Notes under the pieces: model-generated
What the model was told of the DNA's origin: nothing
The model's input: the letters and a program-made list of their open reading frames with translations, nothing else
Database searches by the model: none
Assembly (NCBI RefSeq): GCF_021390245.1
Contig: NZ_JAJUXH010000002.1
Span: 372,001 to 436,000 of the forward strand
DNA length: 64,000 bases
From: Dyadobacter sp. CY323
GTDB lineage: Bacteria; Bacteroidota; Bacteroidia; Cytophagales; Spirosomataceae
Direction of reading: 5' to 3'
In this document: positions 45,266 through 53,426 of the stretch, one piece after another
How positions within the stretch are numbered: position 1 is the first letter of the stretch
Layout: each line of letters opens with the position of its first letter
Position numbers and translations under genes: made by a program

Positions 45266-46108
45266 ATGAGTACAGTTATTCGATTAATAGCAAGACCGAT
45301 GTTTCTAATTTTATTCATCACACTAGTTAATTTTAATCCAATCTTCGCCCAAAAAGTCAAATGGAACAAGGTAAAAGTGCTTGTGTATACCCGGAACGGT
45401 AAAGGATATGTGCACGATAATATTGCCAAGTCTGTCGAGGCGATTCAGGCGATTGGGAAGCAAAATGGTTTTGTGGTAGATTCGACCAGTGATGCTTCGA
45501 AATTTACGGATGACAATTTGAAACAATATGATGTCCTGTTTTTTTCAAATACCAACAATGACGTGTTTGATACGGATGCGCAGCGGGTTGCATTAATGCG
45601 GTATATGCAGGCAGGAGGAAATTTTGTTGGACTGCATTCAGCGTCTGGGACCGAGCGGAAATGGAAATGGTTTAAAAATATGCTTGGCGGGACATTCTTC
45701 TGGCATGAGCCGGGACAAAGTTTTTCAGTAAAAATCCTTGATCCGAAAAACCCTTCACTGGCGCATTTACCTCAGACCTGGAAACGTGAAAAAGATGAAT
45801 TTTACTTTGTCAAAGAAATGGCTGTAAATCTGACGGTACTGGCTGTAAATGATCATACTACCATCCAAAAACCCGCTGGAAAAGCACTCGACACATTTGG
45901 CACTGTCTTTCCGTCCGTTTGGTGGCATGAGTACGATGGCGGCCGGGCGTTTTACTCTTCACTCGGGCATCAAAAGGAAGATTATGACACGGTAGAATTA
46001 AGAAAACATCTTCTTGGGGCCATCGAATTTGCAATTGGTCCGCAAAAGCCCCGGAATTACAGCAAAGCCTATGCGACTAGTCCGCAGGATGAAGTTCGCG
46101 TTAAATAA
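45266..46108 (+). CDS. Exported ThuA-domain protein
   Basis: A 280-residue protein with an N-terminal signal (FLILFITLVNFNPIFAQKVKW) and a ThuA/trehalose-utilisation-like glutamine-amidotransferase fold. It shows KVKVLVYTRNGKGYVHDNIAKSVEAI, YDVLFFSNTNND, AGGNFVGLHSASGTE (the nucleophile-elbow-like GLHSA), GGTFFWHEPGQSF, and VWWHEYDGGRAFYSSLGHQ. ThuA domains are associated with sugar oxidation or transport loci; the biochemical role is not established. A Gfo/Idh oxidoreductase gene follows within 40 nt, a frequent partner in such loci. Confidence 0.9.
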   Translation: MSTVIRLIARPMFLILFITLVNFNPIFAQKVKWNKVKVLVYTRNGKGYVHDNIAKSVEAIQAIGKQNGFVVDSTSDASKFTDDNLKQYDVLFFSNTNNDVFDTDAQRVALMRYMQAGGNFVGLHSASGTERKWKWFKNMLGGTFFWHEPGQSFSVKILDPKNPSLAHLPQTWKREKDEFYFVKEMAVNLTVLAVNDHTTIQKPAGKALDTFGTVFPSVWWHEYDGGRAFYSSLGHQKEDYDTVELRKHLLGAIEFAIGPQKPRNYSKAYATSPQDEVRVK

Positions 46109-46144
46109 CACGTTCATTAGTCGTCCATTCTAACTTTGAATACA

Positions 46145-47587
46145 ATGAAAGACAATCACCAGGAAGTCAATCAGGACAGAAGATCATTCATAAAAACGGC
46201 TGCGACCGGAACTGCAGGCATTATTGCAGCATCTATGTTCCCAACCATTGTTCCGTCCAGTGTTTTTGGCAAAAATGCCCCCAGTAACAAGATCAATATC
46301 GGACAAATTGGTTTCGGCCGGATCGGTTCATCGCACGATTTACCCGAAGTAATTAAGAATGAGGCGGCTCACGTGATCGCGGTTGCAGATCTTGATAAAA
46401 ACCGGCTGGCAAACGGAAAGGTTTGGATCGAGAAAAAATACGCGGAGCGGACTGGAAAGGAAAAGTATCTGGACGTTAAGACATACGATGATTATCACGA
46501 AATTTTAGCCAGAAAAGACATTGACGCGGTAATCATCAGTACGCCAGACCATTGGCATGCACAGCCTGCCATGGAAGCTGCGATTGCCGGCAAGCATATT
46601 TACATGCAAAAACCAACTTCGCTGACCATTAAAGAAGGTCGGATGATGGCGGATACGATCAAAAGGAAGAAGGTGATTTTTCAGCTGGGAAGTCAGCAGC
46701 GTTCGATGAACCCGTGGCCGCAATTTAAAAGGACTTGTGAACTGGTAAGGAATGGTCGCATTGGGAAATTGAAAAAGGTATATGTTGGTCTACCAGGCGA
46801 TCCGGCTGGGGGAAATACGGCTCAGATGCCGGTACCTCCCAATTTAAATTACAACATGTGGCTGGGTTCGACTCCGGAAATTTACTATACATTAGATCGG
46901 GTACATTCTCAAACAGACCCACTGAACGAACGTCCGGGATGGCTGCGTCTGGAGCAATTCGGCGCTGGTATGATAACCGGCTGGGGCTCCCACCACATCG
47001 ATATTGCGCATTGGGGCATGGATACCGAACTTACCGGACCGATTGAAATTGAAGGCACAGCCAAATTCCCTGCGAAAGGTTCAGGACTTTGGGATGTTCA
47101 CGGAGACTTTCTTGTGAATTCCAAATACGCGAATGGCGTGGAAATGGAAATCGGGGGAACAAACCCAAATGGGATCAAATTTGAAGGAACCGAAGGCTGG
47201 ATTTTCGTTTCCCGCGGCAATGTAGGTGTAACTGCTTCTGATCCAGGTGCCGCGGCGGCGGCCAAAGAGAACAAAGCGTTTTATGCCAGCGACCCGAAAA
47301 TTCTGGGATCTGTGATCGGCGCGAATGAAATACATCTTTATGAAAGTCCGGAACAACACCAAAACTGGATCGAAAGCATTCAAAGCGGAAAACAAACGAT
47401 CAGTCATGCCGAAATCGCGCAGCGTTCGTGCACAGCTTGTCTGCTCGCTCACACGGCCATGAAACTACCCGGACAGAAATTGAAATGGGATCCTAAAAAA
47501 GAAGATTTCATTGGTAACAAAGAAGCCAGCGCGACGCTATCACGTGCGCAGAGAGCGCCGTTCGGGACGAATTACGTGAAGGGGTAA
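46145..47587 (+). CDS. Gfo/Idh/MocA-family oxidoreductase with Tat signal
   Basis: A 480-residue NAD(P)-dependent sugar oxidoreductase. The N-terminus has a twin-arginine signal (QDRRSFIKTAATGTAGIIAAS), so it should be exported folded to the periplasm. The Rossmann domain begins NKINIGQIGFGRIGSSH, followed by AVIISTPDHWHAQPAMEAAIAGKHIYMQKPTS, where QKP holds the catalytic-region Lys of the family's EKP motif. The C-terminal domain has GAGMITGWGSHHIDIAHWGM. ATG 46145 is preferred over a TTG 9 nt upstream. It likely oxidises a sugar ring produced by neighbouring enzymes. Confidence 0.92.
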   Translation: MKDNHQEVNQDRRSFIKTAATGTAGIIAASMFPTIVPSSVFGKNAPSNKINIGQIGFGRIGSSHDLPEVIKNEAAHVIAVADLDKNRLANGKVWIEKKYAERTGKEKYLDVKTYDDYHEILARKDIDAVIISTPDHWHAQPAMEAAIAGKHIYMQKPTSLTIKEGRMMADTIKRKKVIFQLGSQQRSMNPWPQFKRTCELVRNGRIGKLKKVYVGLPGDPAGGNTAQMPVPPNLNYNMWLGSTPEIYYTLDRVHSQTDPLNERPGWLRLEQFGAGMITGWGSHHIDIAHWGMDTELTGPIEIEGTAKFPAKGSGLWDVHGDFLVNSKYANGVEMEIGGTNPNGIKFEGTEGWIFVSRGNVGVTASDPGAAAAAKENKAFYASDPKILGSVIGANEIHLYESPEQHQNWIESIQSGKQTISHAEIAQRSCTACLLAHTAMKLPGQKLKWDPKKEDFIGNKEASATLSRAQRAPFGTNYVKG

Positions 47588-47628
47588 GGAGTGAAATGTG
47601 AGAAGTAAAATGTGAGATGATTAGGAGT

Positions 47629-47661
47629 AGACTTGGTAAGTCTATAAGACTTGCCAAGTCT
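47629..47661. repeat. Dispersed hairpin, copy 1 of the AGACYTGGYAAGTC family
   Basis: Arms 47629-47642 (AGACTTGGTAAGTC) and 47648-47661 pair with a single G-T wobble around a 5-nt loop. The arms closely match those of the hairpin at 59235-59267. Confidence 0.7.
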
Positions 47662-47677
47662 AGGGCGTATTATCTTC

Positions 47678-48592
47678 CTAATAATTCCCTTTATACTCCC
47701 TCGGCGTGTGGCCAATGTATTTTTTGAAGTTTCTATTAAAGTTTGACAAAGAATCAAATCCACTATCATACGCAATCTGCGCAATCGTCCATTTATCTTC
47801 TAAAAGCAACTTGCAGGCGTGGCCGATGCGGATTTCATTTACAAAATCAATGAAAGTCTTGTTTGCCCGTGCCTTAAAATAGCGACAAAATGCCGCCTCG
47901 GTCATGCCCGCCAGTGACGCCACGTCGCCCAGCCTGATTTCCTGGTAAAAATGCTGCAAAACGTAATTATGCACTTTTTGCATTCGTTCCGTCTCCGAAA
48001 CTTTGTACGTATTTACATATCCATAACTGGAAATCGGCGTTCCGCCTGGTTCGTGCGCGAGTTTATCGAGGAGAGTCAGTAACTGCAAAATGCTTTTGAA
48101 ACCTTCGGTGTGGGTCAGCGACATGAGCTCGTTTCGAATGTGTTCGCGTTGAGCGCCTTTATATTCAATTCCTCTTTTTGATTCAAGAAGAAGCTGCTTT
48201 AATGCCAGCATTTCTGGCCTGTCCAGAAAATCTTTTCCCAGAAAATCTTCCTGGAAATACAGTACAACGCCATGCGTCAAAAGTGTGGATCCCTGATCAA
48301 AATACGCTGAATCGCTGCGCCATAAATGGGGTACATCGGGTCCAAGAAAAACGGTATCGCCTGGACCAAAAGTTTGGATGGAATCCCCGATCAGACGTTT
48401 GCCGGTTCCTTCCAAAACCGTAAACAATTGATAATGCGGGTGGAAATGCCAGTTGGGATCAAAATGAGGAGCTTTGAGCTCTTGCACCGTGACGGTACGT
48501 ACCTGGCTTTCGATATTTTTATGAATGGGGGCCTTCATAGAACTGTCTGTATTTTCACCAACATCTTTCTGATTTGCCAAAAATAACATCAA
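47678..48592 (-). CDS. AraC-family regulator with cupin sensor domain
   Basis: A 304-residue protein with an N-terminal cupin sugar-sensing half (HFDPNWHFHPHYQLFTVLEGTGKRLIGD, DTVFLGPDVPHLW) and a C-terminal AraC HTH pair (about 205-304: RLGDVASLAGMTEAAFCRYFK, KTFIDFVNEIRIGHACKLL, TIAQIAYDSGFDSLSNFNRNFKKYIGHTPREYK). It is similar in plan to the regulator at 59287. It is oriented opposite to the Gfo/Idh gene, and a hairpin repeat lies between them. It probably senses a sugar released by the surrounding catabolic genes. Confidence 0.92.
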   Translation of the reverse strand: MMLFLANQKDVGENTDSSMKAPIHKNIESQVRTVTVQELKAPHFDPNWHFHPHYQLFTVLEGTGKRLIGDSIQTFGPGDTVFLGPDVPHLWRSDSAYFDQGSTLLTHGVVLYFQEDFLGKDFLDRPEMLALKQLLLESKRGIEYKGAQREHIRNELMSLTHTEGFKSILQLLTLLDKLAHEPGGTPISSYGYVNTYKVSETERMQKVHNYVLQHFYQEIRLGDVASLAGMTEAAFCRYFKARANKTFIDFVNEIRIGHACKLLLEDKWTIAQIAYDSGFDSLSNFNRNFKKYIGHTPREYKGNY

Positions 48593-48798
48593 AATACGGT
48601 TATTTTAAAGTACTATGCCAATAATATTCAATTAGTGAACGGTGAAAGATTGTGACGTTTTCATCGTTGTATTATTTACAAACCCAACCGGTAAACAGTG
48701 GCATACTTTTTTACAAAACGTCTGCGCTGAAAAGGTTTTCGTTACAACCCTTTTTGCCAGTACCACGTCCTCAATTCGTTATTCTGACAATCACCATC

Positions 48799-49230
48799 AT
48801 GAACAAAAATTTTGCACTTCTGACACTTTATATGCTCGTTTTCGCGCTCCTGACCGGATGTGGAAAAACGACCACAATCAACAGTAACATGGAGCTTACT
48901 GGTAAATGGCAGCTCGAAAGCATCGTGCAGGACGGACAGAAACTTACAAAGCCTAGTCCCGCCAAAGGTCAAATGGATATCAGCTTGTTTTTCAAAGATA
49001 AAGGCGAGCTAGAAGGCACTTCATCAACAAATTATCTCACAGGTTTTTACGAAACGGCTCAGCAGAATACGATACAACTTGGCGGCGGCGGCACGGAGCG
49101 GGCCGAAACTGCTTGGGGCAATACCTTCGTGAATGCACTGCCAAATGTTAACCTTTACGATCTCAAACAAAACACGCTGATACTCTATTACGAAAACAAC
49201 AACCAGCTCATTTTCGCGAGAGCACAGTAA
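48799..49230 (+). CDS. META-domain lipoprotein
   Basis: A 143-residue lipoprotein (LVFALLTGCGKTTTI). The body matches the META/HslJ-like domain: ELTGKWQLESIVQDGQKL, DISLFFKDKGELEGTSSTNYLTGFYE, and NTLILYYENNNQLIFARA at the end, in the GxWxL...L.L....L.F pattern. ATG 48799 gives an immediate lipobox; an open frame upstream to 48652 is not used. META domains occur in envelope proteins of unclear function. A terminator follows. Confidence 0.85.
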   Translation: MNKNFALLTLYMLVFALLTGCGKTTTINSNMELTGKWQLESIVQDGQKLTKPSPAKGQMDISLFFKDKGELEGTSSTNYLTGFYETAQQNTIQLGGGGTERAETAWGNTFVNALPNVNLYDLKQNTLILYYENNNQLIFARAQ

Positions 49231-49251
49231 AACTGATATGGATTTTATATT

Positions 49252-49286
49252 AATGGCAGTTTCCTTCCCGGGAGCTGCCATTTTTT
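49252..49286 (+). terminator. Rho-independent terminator after META lipoprotein gene
   Basis: Arms AATGGCAG (49252-49259) and CTGCCATT (49275-49282) with inner TCC/GGA pairing, followed by TTTTTT. Confidence 0.75.
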
Positions 49287-49342
49287 ATGAATATCAATTT
49301 AAAACCAATACCCGTCAAATCGTGTAAAATAATAGGTATCTT

Positions 49343-49366
49343 TTTGCACTAAACTTGCAAAACATA
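49343..49366 (+). promoter_or_regulatory. Operator-like sequence shared with 60809-60832
   Basis: TTTGCACTAAACTTGCAAAACATA contains the dyad TTTGC-N9-GCAAA and overlaps a -7-like TAAACTTG box. It matches 21 of 24 positions of a sequence upstream of the hydantoinase-like gene, 28 nt before the isomerase start. Confidence 0.45.
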
Positions 49367-49393
49367 GTAACTCGCCTGAATGGCCGCAATCTG

Positions 49394-50218
49394 ATGAAAT
49401 ACAGCATGAATCTTCTCCTTTGGGGGAATCAAATCGATGAAAGCCTTTTTCCTACCCTCGAACTGATCAAAGAAATCGGGTTTGACGGCGTGGAAGTACC
49501 CATATTTAATCCAAATCCGGAACATTGGTTTAGCTTCCGTAAAAAGCTGGATGACCTTGGTCTGGCTTGCGAAACAGACACGATCTGCGGCCCCGAGCAG
49601 CATCTGATCAGCCCGGACCCAGCAATGAGAAGGCATACTGTAAACCACCTCAAAAGTGTACTCGACTGCACACTGGTTTTGGGCGCAACGAAGTTAATGG
49701 GCCCATTTCACTCCGCATTAGGCGTTTTTACCGGCAAACCGGCCACCGAAGAAGAGTGGCAATGGGGCGTGGAAGGTATCCGCGAAGTCGCAGATTACGC
49801 GGAATCTCTCGACATCACATTAGGGCTCGAATACCTGAACCGTTTTGAACTTTACCTCACCAGTTGCGGCGATGAACTGATCCGTTTCGTGGACGATATC
49901 AATCATCCCAACTGCACGATCATGTTCGACACATTTCATGCCAATATTGAAGAGAAAAACATTGGTGACACCATCCGCAAAGCCGGCGACCGGATCTCGT
50001 TCATTCAACTTTCCGAAAACGACCGTTCAACGCCCGGCAAAGGAAATGTAGATTGGGAAGGTGTCTTCAAATCCATAAAAGACATTAAATACGACGGCTG
50101 GCTGAGTATTGAAGCATTCAGCCCGAAATTACCGGTCGCTAATATCTGGCGGAAGATGTTTGATTCCGAGGAGCAATTAATGCGGGATGGGTTGGCGTTT
50201 ATTAAAGGGAATATTTAG
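49394..50218 (+). CDS. Sugar phosphate isomerase/epimerase (TIM-barrel, xylose-isomerase-like)
   Basis: A 274-residue protein of the AP-endonuclease-2/xylose-isomerase-like superfamily (ketose 3-epimerase/hydroxypyruvate isomerase type). It has MKYSMNLLLWGNQIDESLFPTLELIKEIGFDGVEVPIF, GLACETDTICGPEQHL, LGLEYLNRFELYLTS (metal Glu), NCTIMFDTFHANIEEKN (metal Asp/His), FIQLSENDRSTPGKGNVDWEGVF and WLSIEAF (second metal Glu). Start at ATG 49394. It could epimerise a ketose in the sugar pathways here; the exact substrate is unknown. Confidence 0.9.
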   Translation: MKYSMNLLLWGNQIDESLFPTLELIKEIGFDGVEVPIFNPNPEHWFSFRKKLDDLGLACETDTICGPEQHLISPDPAMRRHTVNHLKSVLDCTLVLGATKLMGPFHSALGVFTGKPATEEEWQWGVEGIREVADYAESLDITLGLEYLNRFELYLTSCGDELIRFVDDINHPNCTIMFDTFHANIEEKNIGDTIRKAGDRISFIQLSENDRSTPGKGNVDWEGVFKSIKDIKYDGWLSIEAFSPKLPVANIWRKMFDSEEQLMRDGLAFIKGNI

Positions 50219-50231
50219 GGAGGATTGGTAG

Positions 50232-50253
50232 ATGTTGGTGAGAACACCAACAT
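50232..50253. repeat. GTTGGTG hairpin repeat, copy 1
   Basis: Arms ATGTTGGTG (50232-50240) and CACCAACAT (50245-50253) with the 4-nt loop agaa. Related hairpins with the loop acaa occur at 51788 and 51817. Confidence 0.6.
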
Positions 50254-50269
50254 TGGCGTCAAACTCGGC

Positions 50270-50316
50270 AAAACCGAAAAAATATGGAATTTCAACTCCA
50301 TGTTTTTTCGGTTTTT
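50270..50316. terminator. Long A/T-tailed hairpin terminator
   Basis: Arms 50270-50288 and 50297-50315 (core AACCGAAAAAATATGGA, one T-G wobble) with an 8-nt loop, ending in TTTTTT. The A-rich left flank could also act on the other strand. Confidence 0.75.
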
Positions 50317-50441
50317 TAATAATTAACTGAATTTAAAACAGTTATGTCAATCCTTAAACTTTTCCTGACCGGCAAATAAACCAATCCAGAAACTGAATTT
50401 CTTATTTCTGATTTTTAAGGAATCGAACATTTTTCAACAAT

Positions 50442-50699
50442 ATGGCCGCATCAAAGAATAAATACCGAGTGACGAACAAAAAGATGTACAATATCCTGCT
50501 TGCCGAAGTAGACGTGTTAATGAAGAAAGGCTCAGCAAATGTAACTACAGAAGAATCCGCAGAAATTCTCGCTATCGCACTCGCTTTACAAGCGTATGAT
50601 CTAAAACATTATCCAATAACGGCCCCGACCACTTTGGAAGGAATTATAGAACTCAAAATGTACGAAAAGCGCTTGAATGAAAAATTTCAGTTCGATTGA
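50442..50699 (+). CDS. HigA-like N-terminal half without helix-turn-helix
   Basis: An 85-residue protein resembling the N-terminal dimer region of HigA-type antitoxins: KKMYNILLAEVDVLMKKG, then EESAEILAIALALQAYDLKHYPITAP (the family's LxxAYEDKHYPI motif), and TLEGIIELKMYEKRL at the position where the HTH domain would begin. The protein stops there, so no DNA-binding domain is seen. Its end overlaps the next small gene by 23 nt. It may be a truncated antitoxin or a split part of a multi-gene complex. Confidence 0.75.
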   Translation: MAASKNKYRVTNKKMYNILLAEVDVLMKKGSANVTTEESAEILAIALALQAYDLKHYPITAPTTLEGIIELKMYEKRLNEKFQFD

Positions 50700-50889
50700 G
50701 CAGGCCTTTGAATGGTGGCTCACTAACATTTATCCATCACTACCTGCTGAGATCAAAAAAGGAAAACTTACATACGCGTGGAGAGATTTCACTTACAATA
50801 GAGGAATATCACATACACGAATGAAAGAAATACTCTCAGAATATGGAGAAATCGAGATCCAGACATTAATTAAATACATACCGAAGTGA
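50677..50889 (+). CDS. Small paralogous protein A of a tandem family (unknown function)
   Basis: A 70-residue protein with FSSIEQAFEWWLTNIYPSLP, then KKGKLTYAWRDFTYNRGIS and HTRMKEILSEYGE. Two near neighbours (B at 50886, C at 51165) have the same plan; A and C share about 43 of 70 residues by eye. It overlaps the HigA-like gene by 23 nt and gene B by 4 nt, so translation is coupled. I do not recognise the family. The conserved WRDxTxNxxIS..RMKxIL segment could be a short HTH-like unit. Confidence 0.8.
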   Translation: MKNFSSIEQAFEWWLTNIYPSLPAEIKKGKLTYAWRDFTYNRGISHTRMKEILSEYGEIEIQTLIKYIPK

Positions 50890-51101
50890 TTATCAGATTC
50901 TCATCAATTGACGAAGCCTTCAAATGGTTTTTAGATAACACATATAAACAACTCCCGGCAGACCAGAAAAAAGGAAGATTAACTTATGCCTGGCGGGATT
51001 ATACGCACAATGGAAGCATTTCAGAGAAAAGAATGAAGGAAATACTTGAAGAATTTGGCGAAGTAAAAGTGAGAACTGAGGTTTGCTATAAGCCAGCTTG
51101 A
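50886..51101 (+). CDS. Small paralogous protein B of the tandem family
   Basis: A 71-residue paralogue of A: FSSIDEAFKWFLDNTYKQLP, KKGRLTYAWRDYTHNGSIS, EKRMKEILEEFGE. It starts with GTG 50886 inside the stop of gene A. It keeps the WRDYT and RMKEIL landmarks of the family; its C-terminus (KVRTEVCYKPA) diverges most. Confidence 0.8.
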   Translation: MIIRFSSIDEAFKWFLDNTYKQLPADQKKGRLTYAWRDYTHNGSISEKRMKEILEEFGEVKVRTEVCYKPA

Positions 51102-51164
51102 ATAATATTTAAAAGCAAAAAAATAATATTTTGGAAATTATCCACAGAATCATATATTTGTCAT

Positions 51165-51377
51165 ATGAAGAAGTTCTCTTCCCTTGAAGAAGCATTTGAG
51201 TGGTGGCTTAAAAATATTTACCCAGCTTTACCGGCAGACGTTAAGGTGGGCAAATACATAAATGGCTGGCGGGATTACACTTATAACAAAGGAATATCCC
51301 GAAAGCGTATGAAAAATATATTATCCGATTTTGGCGAGCTAGATGAAAAGACACTAATTACATTCAAGTTAAAATAA
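51165..51377 (+). CDS. Small paralogous protein C of the tandem family
   Basis: A 70-residue paralogue of A: FSSLEEAFEWWLKNIYPALPADVK, GWRDYTYNKGIS, RKRMKNILSDFGE. It is separated from B by 63 nt, unlike the overlapping A and B, and so probably has its own start signals. The high similarity to A suggests duplication. Confidence 0.8.
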   Translation: MKKFSSLEEAFEWWLKNIYPALPADVKVGKYINGWRDYTYNKGISRKRMKNILSDFGELDEKTLITFKLK

Positions 51378-51429
51378 AAAAATTTCGTGCCATTATTTGG
51401 AAAAGTTCCACAGTTTGGCAAAAAGAAAA

Positions 51430-51466
51430 AACCCGGAGTACGGTCTGAAAACATTACATCCGGGTT
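51430..51466 (-). terminator. Possible leftward terminator
   Basis: Arms AACCCGGA (51430-51437) and TCCGGGTT (51459-51466). Read on the minus strand the hairpin runs into TTTTTTCTTTTT. It could end leftward transcripts coming from the GH125 gene at 51860. Confidence 0.45.
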
Positions 51467-51502
51467 GAGTTCAATCAATTACAATTAAACTTTTACAAAA
51501 CT

Positions 51503-51766
51503 ATGAACAAACAGCAAGAATCAAAATTAGAAGATGAAGTTAACGATGCTGAACACGCACTACCCAATCAACTGCAAATCGTGCAGGAATTTTTCCGACG
51601 CGATAGTGCAAGTGAAATGATTGAATCGCTTCATATGCTGGTGGAGGATTTTCTATTTATGGAGAATCTTGCTCGGGTAACACCGGAAATGCGGGTTCAT
51701 ATTGTGAATAATCTTCGGACGGCGACTTTTATAGCGAAGTTGGCGCGGAAAGGGAGCTGCCCGTGA
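51503..51766 (+). CDS. Small helical protein of unknown function
   Basis: An 87-residue acidic, helix-rich protein (QQESKLEDEVNDAEHALPNQLQIVQEFFRRD, ESLHMLVEDFLFMENLARVTPEMRVHIVNNLRTATFIAKLARK). No family is recognised. It lies in the small-gene cluster but is separated from the C paralogue by 125 nt. The opposite strand may be transcribed from the GH125 gene toward a terminator at 51430. Confidence 0.65.
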   Translation: MNKQQESKLEDEVNDAEHALPNQLQIVQEFFRRDSASEMIESLHMLVEDFLFMENLARVTPEMRVHIVNNLRTATFIAKLARKGSCP

Positions 51767-51781
51767 TAATATAGAGGCCAG

Positions 51782-51857
51782 ATGCATGTTGCCGGTGACA
51801 ACACCGGCAACGGCATTTGCTGGTGACAACACCAGCAACGTGCATAACGGCATGCAT
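51782..51857. repeat. Composite repeat: two GGTG/CACC hairpins inside an outer palindrome
   Basis: Hairpin 1: GTTGCCGGTG (51788-51797) with CACCGGCAAC (51802-51811). Hairpin 2: TTGCTGGTG (51817-51825) with CACCAGCAA (51830-51838). Both loops are acaa. Outer arms ATGCATG (51782-51788) and CATGCAT (51851-51857) enclose them. They resemble the hairpin at 50232. Confidence 0.7.
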
Positions 51858-51859
51858 AT

Positions 51860-53290
51860 CTAGTAAACTTTCGCCAACAAATGCGGCCGCTCTTTTTCCA
51901 GCTTCAAAATCAACTCCCCGAATAACGTATTTACCCACGCGAACCACTTCCGCGTAAACTTGGCGTCGTCATCCTTATCAAAAGATTCATGCATGAAGCC
52001 GGTGTGGTTATGCGTCGTTTTTAACAATTTCAGCTGAGCCTCAATTTCCATGTCGTCGGTCGAAGTGATTGCTCGTGCGATGATGCCCATTGGCCAGATC
52101 TGGTTGATCAAAGTATGCGGACTACCCAAACCTTCGCCTGCTTTTCCTTTAAAGAAGTAGGGATTTGAGTCACTTAAAACGAATTTCCGAGTATTGATGT
52201 AGATCGGATCTTTCACCGACATAGCACCCAGATACGGCATACTGATCAGCCCTGGAATCCCGGCATCGTCCATTAATAAATGGTTGCCGAAACCATCCAC
52301 TTCAAAAGCATATATTTTGCCAAACTGCGGATGATTGTAAATCGCAAATTTCTTCAATGCAGCATCCACCTCGGCAGACAAGGCTTTGAACTCCCCAGCC
52401 AACTTGGAATCCTGGCCGGTTTTATCCAAAATCTCAGCCACTTCTTTAAATGAAACGACCGCGAAAAAATTGGAAGGAATGAAAAACGGATACACCGCCG
52501 CATCATCCGAAGGGCGGAATGTACTGGCGATCAACCCATTTGGCTTAATTGGATTTCCATACCCATTTCCGGGAACGGTATCGGTAGACCAGGAAGTAAC
52601 CCTGCCAAACTTATATGGACCTGCATTTTCCTTCCTTTGTTGTTCTTTACACGTTTTCAAAACCAGCCCCATTGCTTTCACCCAATCGGCATCGAAAGGT
52701 TTAGTATCGCCGGTGATTTTCCAATAGTTATAAGCCAGACGGATCGTGTAGCAAAGCGAATCCAGCTCCCACTTGCGCTCGTGCAGCATGGGTTTCATAT
52801 CGGTTGCATCTTTCGTCCATTCACTTTCCTTCGGACGGTCGTAAAATGCATTCGCATATGGGTCGATGAGAATGCATTTCGTTTGCCGGTTGATGAGGCC
52901 GGCCACCATGTCTTTCAGCTTGTTATCTTCTTTTAAAAGAGGCAGATACGGCCAAACTTGCGCGGTACTGTCGCGAAGCCACATCGCGTCGATATCGCCC
53001 GTGATCACAAAAGTATCCGGCTTTCCGTCGGTCATTTTGTAATGGACGGTGGTATCAATCGTATTTGGAAAACAATTCTCGAAAAGCCACGCCAGTTCCG
53101 GATCTTTGATTACTTTTTTCATCCGAACGATCGTCGCTTCGACCGCCGGACTTGTGAAACTGCGTTTGTCCGCCGGAATACGGACTACCGGAAAATCGGC
53201 ATTTGAGCTTTTGGCAAAACTCCACTTGGAAGTAACGGCCCCGGCCACTGCCAATGCACCGGTTTTTAGAAAGGTTCTCCGCTGAAACAT
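51860..53290 (-). CDS. GH125 exo-alpha-1,6-mannosidase with Tat signal
   Basis: A 476-residue glycoside hydrolase family 125 enzyme (metal-independent exo-alpha-1,6-mannosidase). A twin-arginine signal ([20 protein letters not shown]) exports it folded. Key GH125 segments are [90 protein letters not shown] and [12 protein letters not shown] (catalytic-region Glu). It is transcribed leftward, alone, and trims alpha-mannose from glycans such as N-glycan oligosaccharides. Confidence 0.94.
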   Translation of the reverse strand: MFQRRTFLKTGALAVAGAVTSKWSFAKSSNADFPVVRIPADKRSFTSPAVEATIVRMKKVIKDPELAWLFENCFPNTIDTTVHYKMTDGKPDTFVITGDIDAMWLRDSTAQVWPYLPLLKEDNKLKDMVAGLINRQTKCILIDPYANAFYDRPKESEWTKDATDMKPMLHERKWELDSLCYTIRLAYNYWKITGDTKPFDADWVKAMGLVLKTCKEQQRKENAGPYKFGRVTSWSTDTVPGNGYGNPIKPNGLIASTFRPSDDAAVYPFFIPSNFFAVVSFKEVAEILDKTGQDSKLAGEFKALSAEVDAALKKFAIYNHPQFGKIYAFEVDGFGNHLLMDDAGIPGLISMPYLGAMSVKDPIYINTRKFVLSDSNPYFFKGKAGEGLGSPHTLINQIWPMGIIARAITSTDDMEIEAQLKLLKTTHNHTGFMHESFDKDDDAKFTRKWFAWVNTLFGELILKLEKERPHLLAKVY

Positions 53291-53426
53291 ATTATCTGAG
53301 TGAAATGTGAGTTCTTAAAATTTTTAAAGAAGCAATTTATGCAAATTCCCACACTTCCTTTTAACTAGGTTGACCTTCACAAACTACATAATCTGAATTA
53401 CCGAATCGAATATTGAACCCGTAAAA

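Noticed and set aside
50232..51857. A CRISPR array from the repeated hairpins
   Set aside because: There are only three dissimilar hairpins with irregular gaps and no spacer-repeat periodicity or cas gene.
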